From assembly GCF_005484965.1 (NCBI RefSeq), contig NZ_CP034036.1, forward strand, positions 2,852,001 to 2,916,000: a stretch of DNA of 64,000 nucleotides, given 5' to 3'. Made by a program: the position numbers and the translations under genes. The stretch's first letter is position 1; the number at the start of each line of letters is the position of its first letter. The stretch is from Brenneria nigrifluens DSM 30175 = ATCC 13028. GTDB lineage: Bacteria; Pseudomonadota; Gammaproteobacteria; Enterobacterales; Enterobacteriaceae. This document shows, one piece after another, positions 54,179-60,302 of this stretch. The notes below the pieces were generated by a model, which worked only from the letters and a program-made list of their open reading frames with translations, searched no databases and had not been told where the DNA came from.

Positions 54179-54194
54179 TGTGACATGGATCACA
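54179..54194 (-). promoter_or_regulatory. CRP binding site upstream of flhDC
   Basis: TGTGA-N6-TCACA with perfect half sites. cAMP-CRP activates flhDC in enterobacteria, and the position relative to the candidate promoter fits. Confidence 0.85.
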
Positions 54195-54874
54195 AAATTG
54201 GAAGAGCTATGGGTGATTTTCGATCAGCAGGTGTTCTTGCTTACTCATTTTTGGCACAAAAAACTGTATCAAACGTTACAAAATAACATTCTGTATGCGC
54301 AGACAAAATACTTTCTCTGCTATCTAAATGATAGATAAACGAAAACAAGGATTATCTTGGTATAGCAAATTTACATTAAGACATCCATTTATGTTCTTTA
54401 CCAAAAATTTGCATTCCTTTACGTACTGAAACAGTATCCATCCATTGCTTAGCGGTTTCAGCTCTTATCCCCGCTCCCCTGTTTTTTGCCGCGCCCCCCC
54501 CTCCGCTTTTACGTTGACGCATTGATGCGGGTTTCCACGTTCTTTAATAAATTAAAAAACGCAAAGGTTACCCGATTAAGACGCGCAAAGGAAAAAGCGG
54601 CAGAAACTGTCGTAATACACCTCGCCCGCCAGTCAGACAATTAGTCAACTGCGACAATAAAACTCCATTGGACATGGCTATTAATAATTAGGAAACTTGC
54701 TAATTAGTGATTTTAAAAAATCGATATATTATATCTGTGTTATATCAATGCACTGGGCAGTTATTAATAATCCGCAAGCATTCAATTTACCGGCCTGATT
54801 CAAACACCACGCAACCAATAATATATGGGCACAAAAACGCCTAACATCAAGTTATTACTTTATTACTCCGTACC
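54195..54874. other. Upstream flhDC region without recognisable genes
   Basis: About 680 A+T-rich bases with no convincing reading frame. Such stretches upstream of flhDC often bind H-NS and other regulators, but I cannot point to a specific site. A small CTATC-TAAAT-GATAG hairpin lies near 54320-54335. Confidence 0.4.
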
Positions 54875-54988
54875 GAACGACGGCTGATGCAGAAAACCAT
54901 TCACAAAACACGCGACAAATACCATGCCCGACGTCTTATCGCCATGCTGATATTGCAACGGGGCGTTACCGTCAGCGATGTCGCCTGA
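54875..54988 (+). pseudogene. Relic of an IS630-type transposase (N-terminal stump)
   Basis: The frame reads ERRLMQKTIHKTRDKYHARR, then LIAMLILQRGVTVSDVA, then a stop at 54986. This is the N-terminal helix-turn-helix zone of IS630-family transposases from Enterobacteriaceae as I remember them (ERRLMQKxIHKTxDKxxARRL). The remaining ~300 codons are not found downstream. Terminal inverted repeats could not be identified. Confidence 0.7.
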
Positions 54989-55067
54989 ATCCTCTGCTAA
55001 CTATGGCAACAATGAAATTGGCACATTGAGCCGAAACGTTCAGTAGATACGGTTATCGTTGGCTGCC

Positions 55068-55255
55068 ACGGTAACAACCGTGCGCGAAAACGCGGACGCA
55101 ATCTATCAAGGCACTACAGAGATCTGCGGGAGAACAAGGGCGAGGTTTCACCGTTGTGGCCGGAGAAGATAGCGCCGACAACCCGGCCAACGCCTTCTCT
55201 GGCGTTAACCCGGCAAAAAGCCACAGCGGAGAATGGTAATTGGGAGACCTTTTAA
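55068..55255 (+). pseudogene. Shredded chemoreceptor (MCP) pseudogene
   Basis: Three MCP pieces are recognisable, each in a different frame. Codons from 55068 read TVTTVRENADAIYQGTTEI, matching VTTVSAVRQGADAIYTGATEIS of the che-operon receptor. From 55126 the frame reads AGEQGRGFTVVAGE, the signalling tip. From about 55218 a third frame reads KATAENGNWETF and stop at 55253, the receptor C-terminal tether. Well over 100 codons between pieces one and two, and most of the domain between pieces two and three, are gone. It is non-functional, and the sensor domain is missing. Confidence 0.85.
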
Positions 55256-55276
55256 CGTAGCGGACTAAAATCCGCA

Positions 55277-55310
55277 GCGGGTGTTGATCCGACCTCTGGT
55301 CAATACCCGC
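55277..55310 (-). terminator. Candidate dsrB terminator
   Basis: GCGGGT (55277-55282) pairs with ACCCGC (55305-55310), and inner bases can extend the stem (TTGACC with GGTC and TCAA). GATTTTAG follows on the minus strand. It lies 4 bases past the dsrB stop. Confidence 0.55.
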
Positions 55311-55314
55311 AACA

Positions 55315-55515
55315 TCACTCCGCTGAAGACGATTTAAACTCCACGAATGTCCCGTCTTTGCTTTCAACTTCGTTAAAGAACCAAACGCCCGCGGGATAAT
55401 CTTCCAGCGCTACCAAATACATCGTTCCTTCCTGAAATTCTTCAGCGGCCAGAATAACGCCTTCCCTGCGGGTCCTACCGTCTGTCTTGACCGTTACTAA
55501 ATCATTCACTTTCAT
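55315..55515 (-). CDS. dsrB: DsrB-like small protein
   Basis: The 66-residue product starts MKVNDLVTVKTDG and contains EEFQEGTMYLVALEDYPAG and VWFFNE, closely matching E. coli DsrB (62 residues). Its function is unknown; E. coli dsrB lies near fliR and rcsA. The composition suggests a small beta-barrel. It stands alone. Confidence 0.9.
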   Translation of the reverse strand: MKVNDLVTVKTDGRTRREGVILAAEEFQEGTMYLVALEDYPAGVWFFNEVESKDGTFVEFKSSSAE

Positions 55516-55927
55516 AAATTTCTCTCAAAAACCTCTCTAACCCCAAGAAACGGGATAATCGTTGCTAAATATTATAACCCGCAAGGAATATCTGACATAT
55601 TTAGCGCCGCGCCAGCAGTGTTACCTTTTTCGCTTCGAGCCATTATTTATCCTGCTAATTATACCGTTAGTTTTTATCCTTTACACCACGGCCGCATTAT
55701 TTCCTGGCGGTTACAAAAATTAACATTAATCAGGTTAAATAATTTCAAACCGTTATGAAGCCCACCGTTTACACGCCGATAACAGAAACGCAAGAGACAT
55801 ACCGTCATGGATAATTGATCAGACTGTAAAAATTCACCAGCAGCCTGGCATCTGAAGGGAAACGCTAACGCGATCCTGTCTTTTTTAGGATTAACCGCCT
55901 TATCATTTTTTCACCGGGATTTACACT
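55516..55927. other. Divergent dsrB / receptor control region
   Basis: A 412-base region with the dsrB promoter on one side and a sigma28 promoter for the receptor on the other (listed separately). No gene is apparent. Confidence 0.6.
55756..55782 (+). promoter_or_regulatory. Sigma28 (FliA) promoter of the third receptor gene
   Basis: TGAA, 15 bases, GCCGATAA: 3 of 4 and 8 of 8 with consensus, 145 bases before the receptor ATG. Confidence 0.8.
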
Positions 55928-57592
55928 ATGAGATTTGTACGCAATATCAAAATCAGAACCATGATGATTCTGATTCTTATACTATTTTCTTTATTATGGG
56001 GCGGAGTATCGGCCTTTGCGCTGTACTCGCTAAGCCAATTGACCGCCGAGCTCAAGTTGACCAACGTACAGCAAAACAACGGCGATATTATTAATGGCGC
56101 CAACGGACAGTACTATCGCATTATCAGCGCCCTGGAACGTGCCACACGCGCAAAACAAAATAACAATACCGCAGAAGTCGAACTGGAGCTTAAGTTGGTT
56201 GAGGGGGAACTGGCGAGGATCAAGGTCGGCCTGGAGGAATTTAAAACCACCGATCATGCCAACATCGCCCCGGCCACCATTGACAACATTTATAACAGTT
56301 CGTACCAGCTTTACACTAACGGCGTGCTGCCGCTCTATGAGGCAGTCAAGGCCGGCCGCGTTGATGAGTTCATTCAGTATGCAACCCAGACATATCGCCC
56401 TTTACGCCAAAATTTCACCGATGCTATCGATGAATACAATCTGGTTATTGAAAAGTTGAAAAGCGAGGCGCAAAGCAGAATCGACTCCTGGGTCCACTGG
56501 TGCCAGTACGCGCTGATTCTGGCGCTGATTACCGGCTTGATCATCGTCTTGCTGACCGATCGCTATCTGGCCATTTTTGTGGTCAAACCGCTCGAGTTGA
56601 TTAAAAAGCACCTTCAGGTCCTGGCGGTTGGGCATTTACACACCCAAATGCTCGATATGGGCAAAAACTGCGTCGGACAATTGATTCCTTTCGTTCAGCA
56701 AATGCAAAACAACTGGATCACAACCGTATCCGAAATTCGTGGCAGCGCAGAAGAGATTTACCGCGGTTCCGGTGAAATATCTTCCGGCAATACAGACTTA
56801 TCTTCACGCACGGAGGAGCAGGCATCAGCACTGGAGCAAACCGCAGCCAGCATGGAACAGCTAAGCGCCGTGGTAAAACAGAACGCGGACAATGCCAACC
56901 AAGCCAGCGTATTGGCGCAGAACGCCTCCAAAACGGCAAACAATGGCGGTGAGATTGTCGGCGATGTGATCAAGACGATGGGTAAAATCACCAGCAGCTC
57001 GCAGAAAATCGCCGATATTATCAATGTCATCAACAGCATTGCTTTTCAAACCAATATCCTGGCGCTGAACGCGGCCGTAGAAGCGGCCCGCGCCGGAGAA
57101 CAAGGACGCGGATTTGCCGTCGTCGCCAGCGAGGTACGCAGCCTGGCGCAGCGCAGCGCCCAGGCTGCGAAAGAGATTGAAGGATTAATCGATGAGTCGG
57201 TGGAAAATGTAAAAACAGGCTCGAACCAGGTAACGCTTGCGGGTGACGCCATGGAGAACATCGTCAAGGCGGTGACCAACGTAACGGATATCATGGGTGA
57301 GATTGCTTCCGCCTCAAACGAGCAGAGTAAAGGGATCACCCAGGTTGGTCAGGCGATGGTGGAAATGGACAGCGTGACGCAGCAAAACGCCGCTCTGGTT
57401 GAACAGTCAACCGCGGCGTCAGCATCATTGGAAGAACAGGCGCGCCGTTTGACGAAAATTGTCTCTATCTTCAAACTTTCCGAAGCAGCGGAAAAAAACC
57501 GGGAAAGAACGCCGGCTAAAGCGTCGCACGCGCTGCCATCAGCCGCGACAAAGAAAACAAGCGGCAATACCAGCAATTGGGAAACGTTTTAA
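55928..57592 (+). CDS. Methyl-accepting chemotaxis protein, stand-alone
   Basis: The 554-residue receptor has membrane helix 1 (residues ~11-33), a four-helix periplasmic sensor, helix 2 (YALILALITGLIIVLL, ~190-207), HAMP, and the signalling tip EAARAGEQGRGFAVVASEVR. It ends with the CheR/CheB tether NWETF. It lies about 670 bases downstream of the receptor relic, has its own sigma28 promoter and terminator, and forms a single-gene unit. The ligand is unknown. Confidence 0.96.
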   Translation: MRFVRNIKIRTMMILILILFSLLWGGVSAFALYSLSQLTAELKLTNVQQNNGDIINGANGQYYRIISALERATRAKQNNNTAEVELELKLVEGELARIKVGLEEFKTTDHANIAPATIDNIYNSSYQLYTNGVLPLYEAVKAGRVDEFIQYATQTYRPLRQNFTDAIDEYNLVIEKLKSEAQSRIDSWVHWCQYALILALITGLIIVLLTDRYLAIFVVKPLELIKKHLQVLAVGHLHTQMLDMGKNCVGQLIPFVQQMQNNWITTVSEIRGSAEEIYRGSGEISSGNTDLSSRTEEQASALEQTAASMEQLSAVVKQNADNANQASVLAQNASKTANNGGEIVGDVIKTMGKITSSSQKIADIINVINSIAFQTNILALNAAVEAARAGEQGRGFAVVASEVRSLAQRSAQAAKEIEGLIDESVENVKTGSNQVTLAGDAMENIVKAVTNVTDIMGEIASASNEQSKGITQVGQAMVEMDSVTQQNAALVEQSTAASASLEEQARRLTKIVSIFKLSEAAEKNRERTPAKASHALPSAATKKTSGNTSNWETF

Positions 57593-57600
57593 GCGGTATG

Positions 57601-57625
57601 AAAGCGGGCGATAGCGCCCGCTTTT
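57601..57625 (+). terminator. Terminator after the third receptor gene
   Basis: AAAGCGGGCG and CGCCCGCTTT form a perfect 10-bp stem with an ATAG loop and end in TTTT. Confidence 0.92.
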
Positions 57626-57768
57626 ACTCAGCAACCACCATTGGTCAAGCCGCCAGCCAGATGAAACTCCGCTGTACATTCAACAGATAAGCATGATCAT
57701 TAACAACACGACGGGCCAAAAATCCTTTATAGTTCCATGCAAGGTTCCACACAAAGGAGGAGCAGTCA

Positions 57769-57987
57769 TTGCAGCGGCAATTCGTTTCATCATCAAGGAT
57801 TCGTTCGATTGGATACGACCCGGAAAAACGTATCCTTGAAATAGAGTTTCATAACAAAGATATCTATCAATACATTAGCGTTCCTGAACGCATTTACGGG
57901 AAATTCATTTCTGAAGCCGTGGTTTCCAAAGGCCGCTTTTTTGATGGGGTAATAAAAAACAAGTACCTGTGCCGAAAAATCAGGTAA
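57769..57987 (+). CDS. KTSC domain protein
   Basis: The 72-residue protein matches the KTSC family: SSSRIRSIGYDPEKRILEIE, YQYISVPERIYGKF, and the C-terminal VSKGRFFDGVIKNKYLCRKI (the family is named for KTSC-type residues before the end). The start is a TTG with a strong AAAGGAGGAG box about 7 bases upstream, so I accept it despite the rare codon. The function is unknown; family members occur in hosts and mobile elements. Confidence 0.85.
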   Translation: MQRQFVSSSRIRSIGYDPEKRILEIEFHNKDIYQYISVPERIYGKFISEAVVSKGRFFDGVIKNKYLCRKIR

Positions 57988-58012
57988 CGGTCAGAATAAA
58001 GCGCCCCCCCCC

Positions 58013-58201
58013 TCAAGTAGACCATTCAAAGCCGGGATAGTCCTTAGCCGTGCGTTTCCACGGTATCAGTCCCCCTTTTGCCAGGCACTTCAGGTGATGT
58101 ACCTCAAGAAAGGGTGAGCCGTCAGCTTCACAAAAGGGCTGGATTGCGACAACATTCACGCACGTCGTTCGCTTCCTGAATAAAATGATGTTAGCTATCA
58201 T
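58013..58201 (-). pseudogene. HNH endonuclease fragment
   Basis: The frame contains PFCEADGSPFLEVHHLKCLAKGG, cited in part: SPFLEVHHL and KGG form the first half of an HNH nuclease motif. After that the frame diverges. Shifting frame by one at the next codons gives DTVE-like text expected in the family, which points to a frameshift. The final Cys/His part (CPNCH) is missing. I read this as a decayed HNH gene. Confidence 0.6.
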
Positions 58202-58397
58202 CAGCCGTCCTGGCGGGCCAGTTCTCCATACGTAGTCCCGGCGCGGCTTCCCTGCCCCTAGGATATTGTACCCAAAGAGGCATGTTTAGCGCAGGCAAGA
58301 CGGGGAGCAAGCACGCTTTGGGATTTGGGTAGGGGGTCTCTGGTGTCGCCACTCTGCCGCCATTTTGTCGCCACTTTCCATTTTCCAGGCACAAAAA

Positions 58398-58416
58398 AAC
58401 CGCCTGCTTGGCGGTT
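58398..58416 (-). terminator. Terminator downstream of the tRNA-Leu 3' fragment
   Basis: AACCGCC (58398-58404) and GGCGGTT (58410-58416) form a stem with a TGCTT loop; on the minus strand it is followed by a run of T. It lies 44 bases past the tRNA fragment and is probably the original tRNA-Leu terminator left on the host side. Confidence 0.8.
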
Positions 58417-58460
58417 AACGACATTGCTCTACATTCTTGTTTTAATTGAGTTTTTATCGA

Positions 58461-58516
58461 TGGTGCCCGGAGTGGGACTTGAACCCACACAGCGCGTACG
58501 CCGAGGGATTTTAAAT
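58461..58516 (-). other. 3' fragment of tRNA-Leu (TAA anticodon), attL-like site
   Basis: On the minus strand the sequence runs from the anticodon loop (TTTAAAATCCC) through the extra arm, the T arm (GGGTTCAAGTCCC) and the acceptor 3' strand to an encoded CCA. It agrees closely with the 3' two thirds of enterobacterial tRNA-Leu(UAA), but no 5' half precedes it: the sequence upstream of the anticodon stem breaks down. Displaced tRNA 3' ends are the usual mark of phage integration, and the prophage genes lie on the expected side. Confidence 0.85.
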
Positions 58517-58659
58517 TCCTGATGTTTATCTTAAAAAACAATTAGTTATTATTTATTTTCCTAACAAAAACAAAATAAAATATATTTAATATCAGCATGT
58601 TGCGATATCGATAAATCACATTTTAGGAAATTGCGCGGTGATGGCGTGGAAAAAATTAT
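58517..58659. other. Phage end region without genes
   Basis: A+T-rich 143 bases between the tRNA fragment and the first phage gene. It likely holds integrase arm sites, but none can be named by eye. Confidence 0.35.
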
Positions 58660-58923
58660 TCACTCACTGCAGGCGGTGATGGCCGCCAGCAATTGCCTTT
58701 CATATCCGGTCCGCTGGTGCCGCTCGGCGCGCAGCGCCCGCATCTGTTTGTCAATCGTGGAACCGATTGGTAATTGGTCAACAGCGAACGCTGGCCGCTC
58801 GACCGGAAAAGCCTTGCACGGAACGGCTATCGGTACCTTAACTTCGACATAAACCGGATCCGGCGCTGGAGCGTTGCCACATCCGGCCAGTGCCAGCGCC
58901 ACCCATATCGCCCACCGCTTCAT
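58660..58923 (-). CDS. Probable outer-membrane spanin, Rz1-like lipoprotein
   Basis: The 87-residue product has a lipoprotein signal (AIWVALALAGCGNAP, lipidated Cys about residue 15) followed by a Pro-rich stretch (APAPDPVYVEVKVPIAVP). It overlaps the Rz-like gene by 4 bases at the end of a lysis cassette. Together these fit an o-spanin, which fuses inner and outer membranes at lysis. It is larger than lambda Rz1, so another phage lipoprotein remains possible. Confidence 0.6.
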   Translation of the reverse strand: MKRWAIWVALALAGCGNAPAPDPVYVEVKVPIAVPCKAFPVERPAFAVDQLPIGSTIDKQMRALRAERHQRTGYERQLLAAITACSE

Positions 58924-59297
58924 TTCGAACGCTCCCGCCGTAGCTCATCGTCAAACGCCGATGACGCAGCCATACACGCATCGCCCTGCGTCTGTTCCGC
59001 CAACACCGTGTTGGCAGCGGCATAATCGCCCTGTGCTTCCCGCTGCGCATCCAGCTTGGCTTTCTCGGCGTCTGCGGCGCGCAGATCGGCCAACACCTGT
59101 AAAGCCGTCACCGCGTTGTTTTGTACCGTTATCGTGGTATCCTGCTGGCGCCTGGCACCTTGGCATTGCGTCAGCTCCTCGTTCAGATTGTCGATAGCCG
59201 GCTGGTAATGCCGCGCGGCCAGCCAAGCGCCAGAGCCGACGATAGCGGCCAGCGCCAGCATAACGATAATAACTTTCGCGATTATCTGCCAAGGCAT
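58920..59297 (-). CDS. Probable inner-membrane spanin, Rz-like
   Basis: The 125-residue protein has one N-terminal membrane helix (VIIVMLALAAIVGSGAWLA, ~9-27) and a periplasmic coiled-coil rich in Ala, Glu and Gln, as i-spanins have. It overlaps the endolysin gene by 16 bases and the Rz1-like gene by 4 bases. Confidence 0.65.
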   Translation of the reverse strand: MPWQIIAKVIIVMLALAAIVGSGAWLAARHYQPAIDNLNEELTQCQGARRQQDTTITVQNNAVTALQVLADLRAADAEKAKLDAQREAQGDYAAANTVLAEQTQGDACMAASSAFDDELRRERSK

Positions 59298-59827
59298 AGC
59301 GCCCTCTCTTTCGCCCTGCGATCGACGAGCCCCGGCAATTTTTTACCGCCGCCGTATACCCAGCGCGAAAGCTGATCGCACGCTGCCGTATATGTCGTAT
59401 CAAGAAGATAGCGGTACATCGTTGACGTGAGGAACTTTGAGCACCCGGCGTTAAAGATGAAAGAGCCAATGCCATCAAATACACCCTGCGGCAGCCGAAA
59501 CCCGAGTTTATTTTCAACGTTTCTTTCAATGCAGTTCTGCGCGTCCATGGCGTCCATAGCGAACCATCTGGCAATCGTCGCATCATTGGCTACCGGATCC
59601 AGCCCAACACCATCGCCAGTGTGTCCTATGCCTTGGGTAGCGATTCGCGCGGGGCAAAGATAGGGATCGCGCCGGCATCCCTCGGCGTTCGCCATGATTT
59701 CCAGCGCTTGTTTGCTGAACCGTAATGGGTTGCCGTTCACCGATCGCATATCGGGGGCCATGCTCAGCACAAGCGCGATTATTCCACCTATGGCGCAGAC
59801 GATGGCGGATGATTTACGCGTGCTCAT
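59282..59827 (-). CDS. Phage endolysin, GH24 lysozyme with N-terminal SAR helix
   Basis: From MSTRKSSAIVCAIGG (ATG 59827) the enzyme has 181 residues. Residues ~7-25 (AIVCAIGGIIALVLSMA) look like a signal-anchor-release helix, so it would be exported by Sec and activated when the membrane potential falls. Catalytic spacing Glu49-x8-Cys58-x5-Thr64 (in EGCRRDPYLCPARIAT) matches the T4-lysozyme triad with Cys in place of Asp. The rest (GVFDGIGSFIFNAGCSKF, GLVDRRAKERALC) matches phage P21/P22-type lysozymes. The start lies inside the holin gene (14-base overlap). Confidence 0.9.
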   Translation of the reverse strand: MSTRKSSAIVCAIGGIIALVLSMAPDMRSVNGNPLRFSKQALEIMANAEGCRRDPYLCPARIATQGIGHTGDGVGLDPVANDATIARWFAMDAMDAQNCIERNVENKLGFRLPQGVFDGIGSFIFNAGCSKFLTSTMYRYLLDTTYTAACDQLSRWVYGGGKKLPGLVDRRAKERALCLGR

Positions 59828-60107
59828 CGGCGCCACCTTTTATGTTTTTCGTGGCCGCGATAAATTCTTTCGGGGTTATGGATTGCTCCTTTACGCCGGC
59901 CAGGAGTATTTCAGTTTGTCGGCGAGCTTCCGCCGCAATGGCTTTATTTTTTCTGGAATTAGAAAGGTAGGTAAGGACGGTGAATATTGCAGTAAACACC
60001 GCCCCAATGGCGAAAATCACGTCTTGTGTTGATAGCGTGGTTAAAAAACCTGTCATCCATGACCAAAAGTAAGAATCAGAGCTGCCACTTGTTTTCATGA
60101 TATGCAT
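59814..60107 (-). CDS. Phage holin
   Basis: The 97-residue protein has a hydrophobic segment at residues ~28-48 (DVIFAIGAVFTAIFTVLTYL), a positively charged patch (SNSRKNKA) and a hydrophilic tail. Its place just upstream of the endolysin supports a holin. Two starts are possible, at 60107 and 60098 (MHIMKTS). With a SAR endolysin it could be a pinholin, but this is inference. Confidence 0.75.
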   Translation of the reverse strand: MHIMKTSGSSDSYFWSWMTGFLTTLSTQDVIFAIGAVFTAIFTVLTYLSNSRKNKAIAAEARRQTEILLAGVKEQSITPKEFIAATKNIKGGADEHA

Positions 60108-60144
60108 TGAGCTGGTTGGTTATGGCTCAATGCTATGTTTGCGA

Positions 60145-60164
60145 GGCGGTCGGTTTCCCGACCA
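60145..60164 (-). repeat. 20-bp hairpin repeat, copy downstream of the tailspike module
   Basis: The 20 bases are identical to 62582-62601. On the minus strand they hold GGTCGG-GAAA-CCGACC, a perfect 6-bp stem with a GNRA tetraloop. The hairpin lies directly after the stop of the 45-codon ORF, without a T-run. Confidence 0.85.
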
Positions 60165-60302
60165 TTAAACATCATCCACTGAAAGCAACATTAACTTTTC
60201 AGATAGAAGAATTCTAACATCCGATGGAACCATATTAAACACAGAATTACCCAATTCATCCTCAATCTGTTCTTTCAATTCATCATAATTAACATCAGGC
60301 AT
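60165..60302 (-). CDS. Small phage protein coupled to the tailspike gene
   Basis: A 45-codon frame whose ATG overlaps the tailspike stop as TAATG. The product (starting MPDVNYDELKEQIEDELGN, ending LMLLSVDDV) is acidic and probably helical. I do not recognise a family. The stop-start overlap suggests translational coupling; it may be a tailspike assembly helper or an unrelated moron. The region is followed by the hairpin repeat. Confidence 0.6.
   Translation of the reverse strand: MPDVNYDELKEQIEDELGNSVFNMVPSDVRILLSEKLMLLSVDDV

Noticed and set aside
55053..55367. 104-codon minus-strand frame over the receptor relic
   Set aside because: It is the antisense of the degraded receptor sequence and overlaps dsrB; its text mirrors the antisense of MCP hairpin DNA.
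58340..58380. Short direct repeats GTCGCCACT beside the tRNA fragment, considered as a CRISPR or arm-site array
   Set aside because: Only two copies about 20 bases apart; too few to call an array, and integrase arm sites cannot be shown without the integrase.
58191..58541. Open frame on the minus strand through the tRNA-Leu fragment
   Set aside because: It runs through a terminator hairpin and the tRNA fragment; the plus-strand counterpart gives the well-known spurious text GVGLEPT from tRNA-Leu.
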